NCBI GenBank assembly: GCA_963845495.1
Contig: CAWJTH010000039.1
Span: forward strand, 62,001 to 126,000
Direction of reading: 5' to 3'
Length of the DNA stretch: 64,000 nucleotides
From: JAZKFT01 sp963845495
GTDB lineage: Bacteria; Bacteroidota; Bacteroidia; Chitinophagales; Chitinophagaceae
Positions within the stretch are counted from its first letter, which is position 1; every line of letters starts with the position of its first letter. Below the pieces are notes generated by a model. It was not told the origin of the DNA and did not search any database. It saw only the letters and a program-made list of their open reading frames with translations. Both the position numbers and the translations under genes were made by a program. Below, in pieces: positions 42,399 to 50,224 of the stretch.

Positions 42399-43331
42399 AT
42401 GATGGACTTTTTAAGACTAACTGTGCTATCGGTAAGTGTTTTATTTTTTAGTATGCAACTGCAGGCGCAAGGCAGCAGCGATCCCGGCGTTGGAACAATC
42501 GGAAATTTTAATGCCCCACGTCACGATTCTAGTTTTACCAAAAAAAACGAAGTGGATTTGATGTTTACCTACGGGACTTATAAAACCAACGAAAAATATT
42601 ACATCCCACAAATAAATTACCGCTTATTTAATAAAAAAGGCTCTTTTCTTGAATTAAGATTGCCTGTTAATAGCGCCAAAGACGCTTCATTAGGGAAAAC
42701 GGTAACAGGAATGGGTGATGTAACTGCCACTTATAATAGCCGTTTGAAAATCAAAAATGTAAAAATTGGCTATTCCTTTGGCGTACGTGTTTCAACTTCA
42801 AATGCAAATGAGGATAATGGCATCACTTCAGCATCGTACCCAATGAATTTGCAACCTAGCCTTGGCAGTACCGATTTTTTAATTGCCGCAAATTATGACT
42901 TTTGTAAATTTTTAAGTGTTGCTGCTGGTGCGCAAATACCAATTATTCAAAACAATAAAAATGAATTTCCGCTGTATCTTGATGGCGTGTACAATACTGA
43001 CCTTCAAGGTTTTAGGCGCCAACCAGATGCCATGCTAAAATTAACTGGACATTATGCCATAGGGAAATTTAAAGCCAATTTAGGTGTAACCAGCATTTTT
43101 CATTTAGCTAACGATTATTACGACCATTCCGTCATTTCCGCAAATAATTACAAACTTTCCGGCTCATCGGGCACAACCGTAAATGGCGTATTGGAATTAA
43201 ATTATATGGTAAGTAAAACATTCGGTGTAGGTTTTACTTATGCTGAAAACATTGCCAGTAGAAGCAACAATACTACCGATGGATTGGAACGGACGAGGAT
43301 TTTTAGCCCTAAGGTTACTTTTGGTTTTTAA
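42399..43331 (+). CDS. Outer membrane beta-barrel protein of unknown function
   Basis: A 310-residue exported protein with signal ending FFSMQLQAQG. The mature part shows alternating strands with aromatic girdles, such as NEVDLMFTYGTYKTNEKYYIP and FLSVAAGAQIPII, and closes with the final strand FSPKVTFGF ending in Phe, as expected for a beta-barrel. No specific family is recognised; it could be a transporter-like porin or a structural barrel. It stands alone and its terminator is shared with the convergent GNAT gene. Confidence 0.75.
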   Translation: MMDFLRLTVLSVSVLFFSMQLQAQGSSDPGVGTIGNFNAPRHDSSFTKKNEVDLMFTYGTYKTNEKYYIPQINYRLFNKKGSFLELRLPVNSAKDASLGKTVTGMGDVTATYNSRLKIKNVKIGYSFGVRVSTSNANEDNGITSASYPMNLQPSLGSTDFLIAANYDFCKFLSVAAGAQIPIIQNNKNEFPLYLDGVYNTDLQGFRRQPDAMLKLTGHYAIGKFKANLGVTSIFHLANDYYDHSVISANNYKLSGSSGTTVNGVLELNYMVSKTFGVGFTYAENIASRSNNTTDGLERTRIFSPKVTFGF

Positions 43332-43345
43332 GTCCAGAGAAAAAT

Positions 43346-43388
43346 TAAACAGCATTCGTAGGTTTTGAAACTTACAAATGCTGTTTAA
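43346..43388. terminator. Bidirectional terminator between barrel and GNAT genes
   Basis: AAACAGCATT and AATGCTGTTT arms enclose a GTAGG...CTTAC inner stem; A and T flanks suit both strands. Confidence 0.75.
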
Positions 43389-43397
43389 TCTATTTTA

Positions 43398-43982
43398 TTA
43401 CAGTTTTGCCAATAAGTTTTCCTTCGCTCCATTTTCCCATTCGGTTTTTAAAATGGATAAAATAATAGAATTGCGCCGACCACCTGCTTGTATCGGTGTA
43501 TGGCTGCGTAATATTCCTTCAATGGTGCAACCTATAGATTGCATAGCCGCTATAGAACGTTGATTACCAGCATCTGCACGAAATTCTACCCTTTCCATAC
43601 TTAAATTTTCAAAAGCATATTGTAGCAATAGAAATTTACAATGTTTGTTCAATCCGGTGCCACGAAAAGCTTTGCCATACCAAGTATAGCCAAGCTGTAA
43701 TGTTTTATTACTCCACTGAATATCATAAAATCGAGTGCTTCCGGCATAGGTATTTGCTTTTTTATCAAATACAATAAAAGGGAAAGAACTTCCCGCAATT
43801 CTTTCATTCACAGCTGTTTGTATATAATCTTTTAATCCTTGTTCGCCAATAACAGAGACCAAAGAAAAGCGCCAAGTATCCGGCTCGTTTATCGGATATT
43901 GTTTAAGATGCTCAAAGTCAGTTAATTGCAGTGGGCTTAATCTTACTATTTCATCCTCCAAAATCAAATCGGATGGTATCAT
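43398..43982 (-). CDS. RimJ/RimL-type GNAT acetyltransferase
   Basis: A 194-residue GNAT protein. It starts MIPSDLILEDEIVRLSPLQLTDFEHL and has the conserved IQWSNKTLQLGYTWYGKAFRGTGLNKHCKFLLLQYAFE core with the acetyl-CoA loop FRGTGLN, then RVEFRADAGNQRSIAAMQSIGCTIEG. This is the protein/small-molecule acetyltransferase group with RimJ and RimL; the substrate cannot be read from sequence. It is a single gene convergent with the barrel protein. Confidence 0.9.
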   Translation of the reverse strand: MIPSDLILEDEIVRLSPLQLTDFEHLKQYPINEPDTWRFSLVSVIGEQGLKDYIQTAVNERIAGSSFPFIVFDKKANTYAGSTRFYDIQWSNKTLQLGYTWYGKAFRGTGLNKHCKFLLLQYAFENLSMERVEFRADAGNQRSIAAMQSIGCTIEGILRSHTPIQAGGRRNSIILSILKTEWENGAKENLLAKL

Positions 43983-44299
43983 ACAAAAAATATGTTTTCA
44001 TTGGGTAAAAGAATTTCAAAGTGGGTACAATTAAAGTGGGTTTACAAAGAAAACGATTGTAACAAAACAAAATAAAATACGTTATTATTAAACAAAAAGG
44101 TACGTCACTTTTTATACCCATCCATCGATTATGGCAATCAAAAAAAATTACCGATCAGGTGAAGCTTTTTGATAATAGTTGCTGTCTATAAAATATTCGC
44201 TTTAAGCACTTTATCTGATTTTTAAAATATTTTTCACTTTCACATTTCCTTATTAAACATTCGCACAAATTTTTTATCTGATTATTACAAAACAAAAAA
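43983..44299. other. Intergenic stretch between GNAT and DUF6515 genes
   Basis: AT-rich with no gene or repeat recognised. It must contain two divergent promoters; a TATTTTTTG on the leftward strand near 43985 is one base too long for a consensus -7. Confidence 0.4.
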
Positions 44300-45484
44300 A
44301 TGAAAAAGTTAATTCTTAAATACGCGGCTATATTGCCGATTTTAATCTGCGCTAGTGCATTTGCCCAACGTGGTGGCGGTGGCAGCCGTGGTGGTGGCGG
44401 CGGTGGTTATCATGGCGGTGGCGGCGGAAGTTATTCAGCCCCTAGCCGTGGTGGCGGTGGAAGTTATTCAGCTCCAAGCCGTAGTTATAATAATGGAGGT
44501 CCAAGTAGTTTTCGGTCACCAAGTTCAGTTTCACAAAGCAGGCCAAGCAACAATTACGCACCTTCACGCTCTTATAATAGCGGCGCAAGTGTAAACCGTA
44601 GTTATTCACCTGTTAATCGTGGCAGTTATTCCAACAGTTATTCACCAATCAATCGTGGTGGTAGTTACTCAACATCACGTGTTTATTCATCATCACGCAA
44701 TAGCTATTCACCTATTAACAGAGGTTCTTATGGTGGCGGTGCTTACAGTTCTCGTTATGTTCCTATAGGCAGAGGCAATGGAAGATATTTCGGTTCACCT
44801 CGTTACACAGTTGGCGTTCCTTATTATGGACAACGTTTTTCAACATTAGGCCATGGCTATTTAAGTATTGGGTATGGTGGTTATAATTATGGCTATTACA
44901 ATGGTATTTTCTATCGTCCTTATGGCGGATATTATGAAGTTTGTTATCCTCCATTTGGTATCACAATTGGTTCATTACCATTAGGTTATTATGGTTTCCG
45001 TTACGGTGGATTGCCTTATTACTATTATAATGGTATCTATTACAACGATTATGGTGACAATCAATACCAAGTAGTTGAACCACCATTGGGCGCAAAACTG
45101 CCAAACTTGCCTGCCGGCGCAAAACCAGTTTCAATAAACGGCCAAGATTTTTATGAGCTAAATGGCACTTATTATGCTGCTGTTTATAACGAAAACAATG
45201 AAGTTTTATATGAAGTAGTTGGCGTAAATGGAAATTTAGATAGTTCAAAGGTTGCAGAAACAACACCTCCTCCAGCTAATGACCAACCAGAAGCCCAAAC
45301 ATATTCTCAACAGCAAAATAGTGGTATGATTGTAAAAACACTTCCTCCCGATTGTAAACATATCACCATCAACGGACAAGATTTATACGAATCTCCTGAT
45401 AATGTTTATTACCAAGAAATTGTGAACGATAATGGTACCATCTCTTACCAAGTTGTAGGAAATGTAAACAATCAAAATCAATAA
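44300..45484 (+). CDS. Gly/Ser/Tyr-rich exported DUF6515-type protein
   Basis: A 394-residue exported protein. After the signal (MKKLILKYAAILPILICASAFA) comes a Gly/Ser-rich segment with repeated YSAPSRGGGG and SYSPINRG text to about residue 150, then a Gly/Tyr-rich region. Two related C-terminal modules follow (LPAGAKPVSINGQDFYELNG and LPPDCKHITINGQDLYESPD, each followed by Y-x-Y-x-VVG). The modules match the DUF6515 family of Bacteroidota. The low-complexity part suggests a flexible surface or matrix protein. Function unknown. Confidence 0.8.
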   Translation: MKKLILKYAAILPILICASAFAQRGGGGSRGGGGGGYHGGGGGSYSAPSRGGGGSYSAPSRSYNNGGPSSFRSPSSVSQSRPSNNYAPSRSYNSGASVNRSYSPVNRGSYSNSYSPINRGGSYSTSRVYSSSRNSYSPINRGSYGGGAYSSRYVPIGRGNGRYFGSPRYTVGVPYYGQRFSTLGHGYLSIGYGGYNYGYYNGIFYRPYGGYYEVCYPPFGITIGSLPLGYYGFRYGGLPYYYYNGIYYNDYGDNQYQVVEPPLGAKLPNLPAGAKPVSINGQDFYELNGTYYAAVYNENNEVLYEVVGVNGNLDSSKVAETTPPPANDQPEAQTYSQQQNSGMIVKTLPPDCKHITINGQDLYESPDNVYYQEIVNDNGTISYQVVGNVNNQNQ

Positions 45485-45512
45485 TGTTTTAGTTTTTAGT
45501 TTGGAATATTAT

Positions 45513-45541
45513 ACCGGATGCTTTAGCGTCCGGTTTTTTTT
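45513..45541 (+). terminator. Terminator after the DUF6515 gene
   Basis: ACCGGA/TCCGGT stem extended by TGC/GCG pairs with loop TTTA, followed by eight T. Confidence 0.92.
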
Positions 45542-45671
45542 GCCATCAACCTTAACCAGCTAGGTTAATTTTAAGTAAACAAAGCTGTAGATTCCATCAT
45601 ACATTTATCATATAAGTTCCATACAAAACAGCCCTACGGCGATAATTAGGGCAAATCTGTTACAGATGTAT

Positions 45672-45679
45672 TAGATTTG
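45672..45679 (+). promoter_or_regulatory. Predicted -7 element of the CorC/HlyC-type gene
   Basis: TAGATTTG ends 24 nt before the ATG at 45704. It also argues against the TTG at 45677, which lies inside it, as a start. Confidence 0.5.
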
Positions 45680-45703
45680 CATTCAACCAACCCACAATTT
45701 TTA

Positions 45704-47002
45704 ATGGCTGAAGTGTTTATTTTACTAGGTTTAATGCTAGTAAACGGGATTTTTGTAATGGGCGAAATCGCCTTGGTTTCAGCCCGAAAAAGCAAATTGG
45801 AGTTGTTAGCCGGCAAGGGTAGCCTACGAGCAAGGGCCGCCCTTAAGTTGATGGAAAACCCTGAAGTATTTCTTTCAACAGCACAAATTGTTATTTCATT
45901 GGTTACCATACTTACCGGTTTATATTCCGGCGAAAAATTCAGTGCCAACCTTCAACCCATCATAGCAAAAATTGCATGGCTAAAACCTTACGCGGCATCG
46001 GTTTCAACAGCTATCATCGTTATTATTGTAACATTTCTTACTATTATTATTGGTGAATTGTTGCCGAAACGGATTGGTTTGATAAGGGCTGAAAAAATTG
46101 CGATGGTTGCAGCGCAACCTATGTTATTGATTTCGAGAATTGCTTTTCCCATTGTTTGGCTGTTAAACTCTATTACCAGGCTTTTTTTCAGGCTGTTTAA
46201 TATTCAACCGGCAAAAGAAAGTGCGGTAACGGAAGAAGAAATTAAAGACATGATTAAGGAAGGCACCGAACATGGTGATATCGACCAAGCTGAACAACAA
46301 ATTATTGAAAGGGTTTTTCATTTGGGCGATAGAAACATTACTTCTTTAATGACGCACCGAAGCGATATTATTTGGATGGAATGGAGTGGTACCATGGCCG
46401 ATTTGCAAAACAAAGCCCAAAACAATGCCCATAGTATATATCCGCTTTGCGATGGAAATATTGATAATATTAAAGGCATCATTCAATTAAAAGATGTGAT
46501 TTTGGCTGAAAAAGACACCCCTGTTGCATCCTACTTGCGGCCAGCCGTTTTTGTTCCTGATAATAATTCGCCTTATCAGGTAATGGAAAAATTTAAACAA
46601 ACAAAAATCCATTCCGCTTTTATTGTTGACGAATATGGCACCATGCAAGGCATGATTACGCTAAACGATATTTTAGAAGCATTGGTTGGCGACATTCCTG
46701 AACATGGCGATGATGATTATGAAATAACACAGCGGAAAGATGGTAGTTACTTGGTAGACGCCCAATTACCTTTTTACGACTTCTTGGCAAAATTTAATAA
46801 AGAATCGTGGATGGAAGAAGACCAGGAATATGACACCATGGGCGGATTTATCATCCATCATTTGGAACGCATTCCATCACCAGCCGACACTTTCGAATGG
46901 CGTGGTTTTACCTTTGAGATTATTGATATGGATGGTGCCAGAATTGACAAAATTTTGGTAACGATGGATGAGAAACTGAAAGAAGAATTAGAAACTGAAT
47001 AA
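45704..47002 (+). CDS. Hemolysin/CorC-family membrane protein (DUF21-CBS-CorC_HlyC)
   Basis: Taking the ATG at 45704 gives 432 residues. The N-terminal DUF21/CNNM membrane domain has about four helices (MAEVFILLGLMLVNGIFVMGE, GELLPKRIGLI), followed by a CBS pair (MTHRSDIIWMEW and KIHSAFIVDEYGTMQGMI) and a C-terminal CorC_HlyC domain (DGSYLVDAQLPFYDF). The family is linked to Mg2+/Co2+ or Na+ export rather than true hemolysis. The frame is intact and of usual length. A short charged tail closes it. No neighbour suggests a specific ion. Confidence 0.92.
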   Translation: MAEVFILLGLMLVNGIFVMGEIALVSARKSKLELLAGKGSLRARAALKLMENPEVFLSTAQIVISLVTILTGLYSGEKFSANLQPIIAKIAWLKPYAASVSTAIIVIIVTFLTIIIGELLPKRIGLIRAEKIAMVAAQPMLLISRIAFPIVWLLNSITRLFFRLFNIQPAKESAVTEEEIKDMIKEGTEHGDIDQAEQQIIERVFHLGDRNITSLMTHRSDIIWMEWSGTMADLQNKAQNNAHSIYPLCDGNIDNIKGIIQLKDVILAEKDTPVASYLRPAVFVPDNNSPYQVMEKFKQTKIHSAFIVDEYGTMQGMITLNDILEALVGDIPEHGDDDYEITQRKDGSYLVDAQLPFYDFLAKFNKESWMEEDQEYDTMGGFIIHHLERIPSPADTFEWRGFTFEIIDMDGARIDKILVTMDEKLKEELETE

Positions 47003-47157
47003 CGATTCCATTCCCTATTGTCGAAAAAAATTACAAAATTTTGCCTACAAAATTTTTCTACAACTATAATCGTGGTTTCAATGGCCAAAATAAAGTTTTT
47101 TATCCACCATTGCCTTAAATACACTCGCCATTAATCACATTTCGAAACTGCAATCCT

Positions 47158-47165
47158 TATTTTTG
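47158..47165 (+). promoter_or_regulatory. Predicted -7 element of the second GT2 gene (leaderless)
   Basis: TATTTTTG ends 5 nt before the ATG at 47171. Confidence 0.5.
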
Positions 47166-47170
47166 CGAGT

Positions 47171-48304
47171 ATGGATGTAGCACAATTATTGTCACACTGG
47201 CGGCTGTATATTTTTATTGGGCTGTGCCTTGTGGCAGCGGTACAAATTTTTTATTACTTATACCTTTTTCTAAAGTTGGCATCGTATAAGCCAACCCCAA
47301 AAGTTGCTTCGGTTACCCATCCGGTTTCTGTAATTGTTTGCGCCCGGGACGAGGCCAATAATCTTGAAAAATACCTTCCTGATTTGTTAATGCAGGATTT
47401 TCCCTACAGCCATGAGGTAATTGTGGTAAATGATAATAGCCGCGATGATTCCAAATACTTTTTGGAACAAATGGAAAAAGAGTTTAAGCAGCTAAAAACA
47501 GTAAGTCTTACCCAAGAAGCATTACATATCCCTGGAAAAAAATTTCCGTTAAGTATGGGTATTAAGGCATCAAAGCACGAAGTATTGTTGCTTACCGATG
47601 CTGATTGCGTACCCGCTAGTAATAAATGGATTGCAATAATGCAAGACGCTTATGCACCTGGTATCGAAATTGTACTTGGCTATGGCGCTTATCATAAAAC
47701 AGGCGGCTTGCTTAATAAATTGGTGCGATATGAAACCTTTAATACTGCCTTGCAATATTTTAGTTATGCGTTAGCCGGTATGCCCTATATGGGTGTTGGG
47801 CGCAACTTAAGTTACCGAAAAGATTTGTTTTTTAGGAACAAGGGATTTAGTTCCATGAACCACATTCCCGGTGGTGATGATGATCTTTTTATCAATAAAA
47901 TCGGGAATAAAACAAATACCGCTATTGAGTTAAATCCGGAAGCTTTTACTTTTAGCGATGCGCCTGAAAACTTTGTAACTTGGTGGAAGCAAAAAAGTAG
48001 ACATTATACTACGGCCAAATATTACAAACCTAAATTTAAACGCTGGTTGGGTATTTATTCTGTTACACATTTTTTATTTTACCCCTTCGTTTTGGCAACA
48101 GCCTTATTATTTGATTGGCGTTTGGCATTAGGTGTTTTTGCTTTGCGGATGATTATCCAAGGATATGTAAACTTAAAAGTAATGGATAAGTTAAATGAAA
48201 AAGACTTGTTTCCATTCTTTTGGTTACTTGATATTTGGCAATTTTTCTATTATATTATCTTTTCTACTACACTTATAAAAAAACCGAAGGTGACTTGGAA
48301 ATAA
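47171..48304 (+). CDS. Membrane-bound family 2 glycosyltransferase
   Basis: A 377-residue glycosyltransferase with an N-terminal membrane helix (about residues 12-38), a GT-A domain and C-terminal helices (about 290-320 and 345-370). Motifs are VSVIVCARDEANNLEKYLP, VVNDNSRDDS, LLLTDADCVP and GGDDDLFINKIG, with the QxxRH-like text KQKSRHYTT near residue 275. This layout recalls processive or lipid-linked GT2 enzymes of the cell envelope. The product is unknown. rsmG follows after a 181-bp inverted-repeat gap. Confidence 0.9.
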   Translation: MDVAQLLSHWRLYIFIGLCLVAAVQIFYYLYLFLKLASYKPTPKVASVTHPVSVIVCARDEANNLEKYLPDLLMQDFPYSHEVIVVNDNSRDDSKYFLEQMEKEFKQLKTVSLTQEALHIPGKKFPLSMGIKASKHEVLLLTDADCVPASNKWIAIMQDAYAPGIEIVLGYGAYHKTGGLLNKLVRYETFNTALQYFSYALAGMPYMGVGRNLSYRKDLFFRNKGFSSMNHIPGGDDDLFINKIGNKTNTAIELNPEAFTFSDAPENFVTWWKQKSRHYTTAKYYKPKFKRWLGIYSVTHFLFYPFVLATALLFDWRLALGVFALRMIIQGYVNLKVMDKLNEKDLFPFFWLLDIWQFFYYIIFSTTLIKKPKVTWK

Positions 48305-48478
48305 ATGTCAATGTGAAAATTTGTAAATTAGCAAATGTGCAAATGCCTTAATTTCAATCGTTAAAAGTGAATGGGAAATTTAAATAAAATCATTTTAAAT
48401 AATTTTACAATAAAAGTTACAAGTGATAATCAAATATAAGTATTGGCATATTTTGCTAATTTGTATATTTTCACATTA
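48305..48478. repeat. Inverted-repeat module (174 bp) filling the GT2/rsmG gap
   Basis: The left arm at 48305-48347 (AATGTGAAAATTTGTAAATT and AGCAAATGTGCAAATGCC) is matched in imperfect inverted form by 48445-48478. The spacer is 97 bp, the same as in the module at 28387-28539, but its sequence is different. Confidence 0.75.
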
Positions 48479-48485
48479 ATCCCCC

Positions 48486-49124
48486 ATGGACATTTTACTT
48501 AAATATTTTTCAGATTTTACACCAACGCAATTGGAACAGTTTGAAAAATTGGCACCACTATACCAAGATTGGAATGAGAAAATAAATGTTATCAGCCGAA
48601 AAGATATTGACGGATTGTATTTGAAGCATGTTTTGCATAGCTTGTCGATTGCTGCTATGTTTGGGTTTCAACCCAACATGCAGGTGATTGATATTGGCTC
48701 TGGCGGCGGTTTTCCAGGTATTCCGTTAGCTATTTTTTTTCCAGAAGTACATTTTCATTTGGTTGACAGCATCAACAAAAAATTGAATGTGGTTCGTGCA
48801 GTAGTTGAAGCGTTAAATCTAAAAAATGTGACCATCCAACATACCCGTGCCGAAGAAATTAAAAATAGAAAATTTGATGTAGCGGTTAGTCGTGCAGTAG
48901 CGCCGCTCAAAGATTTATTGTTTTGGAGCAAACCGCTATTGACCAAGAAAAATCCTGCTTTTCAAAAAGTTGGTGTACAAATACCATCTGGATTGATTTG
49001 CTTAAAAGGCGGTGATCTGACCCAAGAAATACATGACAGCAATAGCAAACCCAAAATTTGGGATGTGCATGAGATTTTTGCAGAGGAGTATTTTGAGGGT
49101 AAATTTTTATTGCAAGTTGGATGA
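48486..49124 (+). CDS. rsmG: 16S rRNA m7G527 methyltransferase
   Basis: RsmG (GidB) methylates G527 of 16S rRNA using S-adenosylmethionine; loss gives low-level streptomycin resistance in other bacteria. The 212 residues contain NVISRKDIDGLYLKHVLHSL, the SAM loop VIDIGSGGGFPGIPLAI near residue 64, VDSINKKLNVV and DVAVSRAVAPL. Length is normal. It follows an inverted-repeat gap and is probably a single gene. Confidence 0.96.
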   Translation: MDILLKYFSDFTPTQLEQFEKLAPLYQDWNEKINVISRKDIDGLYLKHVLHSLSIAAMFGFQPNMQVIDIGSGGGFPGIPLAIFFPEVHFHLVDSINKKLNVVRAVVEALNLKNVTIQHTRAEEIKNRKFDVAVSRAVAPLKDLLFWSKPLLTKKNPAFQKVGVQIPSGLICLKGGDLTQEIHDSNSKPKIWDVHEIFAEEYFEGKFLLQVG

Positions 49125-49185
49125 ATTCAAGTAATTGGGTAAGTTGGTAACTATGGTTTGACCTACTATCTATTTAATAAAATAA

Positions 49186-49230
49186 AAAATTCCTCCCATA
49201 ATTTATTGAGTCAATTATGGGAGGAATTTT
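49186..49230. terminator. Bidirectional terminator between rsmG and the Cys-rich gene
   Basis: AAAATTCCTCCCATAAT (49186-49202) pairs with 49214-49230, with A/T runs on both flanks. Confidence 0.9.
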
Positions 49231-49247
49231 TTATTTAGCAATATAGT

Positions 49248-49619
49248 TTAGCCGTTTGTAGCGGTTGGAGCTGCTTTTGCCGTTTGCTTATCTTTTAAGG
49301 GCGTTCCACCGTGCGCAGCACAATATTTTCTGGTAATTTGGGTTGTTTCCATGCCGCAGCTCGGGCATTTTCCAGGTTTTGTACCCGTGCTTTTCATGCA
49401 ATGCGTGCAATAATAAGTTCCCAATTGTACTTTTTCTGTACCATCGTCAGGGCATTTACCAGCACCTTTTGAAATATGAAAACATTTTGGGCAAGCATAA
49501 GCCGCAGGGTTTTGCACTTGCTTTTTCGCTTCTTGTTTGGCTGGAGTAGTGGTGGTTTGTGCGTTTGCCGCAAATCCAATCGTTAAAAAAGCAACAAATA
49601 GCAACATCAATTTTTTCAT
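49248..49619 (-). CDS. Exported Cys-rich protein with heavy-metal-binding-type zinc ribbons
   Basis: A 123-residue exported protein with signal MKKLMLLFVAFLTIGFAANA. Two four-Cys units follow: CPKC...GAGKCPDDG and YYCTHCMKSTGTKPGKCPSCGME, the second being a good match to the heavy-metal-binding domain text PGKCPKCGM. A third Cys/His stretch (YCAAHGG) and a Lys/Thr/Ala tail complete it. Binding of zinc or copper in the periplasm is likely; no metal transporter lies nearby. It is convergent with rsmG. Confidence 0.75.
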   Translation of the reverse strand: MKKLMLLFVAFLTIGFAANAQTTTTPAKQEAKKQVQNPAAYACPKCFHISKGAGKCPDDGTEKVQLGTYYCTHCMKSTGTKPGKCPSCGMETTQITRKYCAAHGGTPLKDKQTAKAAPTATNG

Positions 49620-49669
49620 GGCATTTTATTTTTGTGAGCGATAAAAATAGGTGCTTCAAGTATATAAAA

Positions 49670-49965
49670 TCAATAATATTTACTTCTGTAAATATCTTTT
49701 TTGTATGGGTAGATACTTAAAAGAACTATAATTTCATGCTCAACTCTAAAAAATAAACATTTTTCTTATCCAATTTATACATTTGAATACCTGCTTTTGA
49801 AGTGTAGGGAGCAATTGTTGGCATGTTTACCAATTTATCCAATCGCACAAATAAATTAACTGTAAATTTTTGGGCAGATTGAATGCCCCATTCCTTTTTC
49901 AAATAAAAAACAATCTTTTTAAAATCGTTATCAGCTTCCGTAGTCCAAACTATTGACTTAACCAT
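49670..49965 (-). pseudogene. Frameshifted RelE/ParE-type toxin
   Basis: The frame opens MVKSIVWTTEADNDFKKIVFYLKKEWG, a clear RelE/ParE start, but stops early at 49726 after 79 residues (ending FLELSMKL). In the next frame the strand continues directly as FFRVEHEIIVLLSIYPYKKD and stops at 49670. Joining the frames by one extra T in the six-T run (six A at 49748-49753 on the given strand) yields 98 residues, the normal family length, with the usual C-terminal strand. The toxin is therefore probably inactive, or switched by slippage in the homopolymer, unless this is a sequencing error. Its antitoxin overlaps the start by 16 nt. Confidence 0.8.
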
Positions 49966-50192
49966 TCTTTCACCTTTTCTTTCATTTGTTCATTGGAAAT
50001 ATAATTGCCTGATTTATAGTCGTTTATAGCCCGATTTAATTTTACTTGTAAATCTTCTGGCAAATCTTCCATCATTACATTTGTAAAAGTCTCTTCCGGA
50101 TATAAAACATCATATACCTCCGCAATTACATTTGCATCGGTTGTATTTTGGATAGTTTTAATAACAATTGATTTTTTATCTATCGTATCCAT
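49950..50192 (-). CDS. Probable antitoxin of the RelE/ParE-type pair
   Basis: An 80-residue acidic protein beginning MDTIDKKSIVIKTIQNTTDA, with DVLYPEETFTNVMMEDLPEDL and a C-terminal KVKEWLSQ. The pattern INDYKSGNYISNEQMKEKVKEWL is that of short Bacteroidota antitoxins found before RelE/ParE toxins. It overlaps the toxin frame by 16 nt. A weak -7 element (TAATTTTA) lies upstream on this strand near 50206. The antitoxin frame is intact although the toxin is not. Confidence 0.75.
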   Translation of the reverse strand: MDTIDKKSIVIKTIQNTTDANVIAEVYDVLYPEETFTNVMMEDLPEDLQVKLNRAINDYKSGNYISNEQMKEKVKEWLSQ

Positions 50193-50224
50193 AAAATTTA
50201 TTTTTCTAAAATTACATATTTTGG

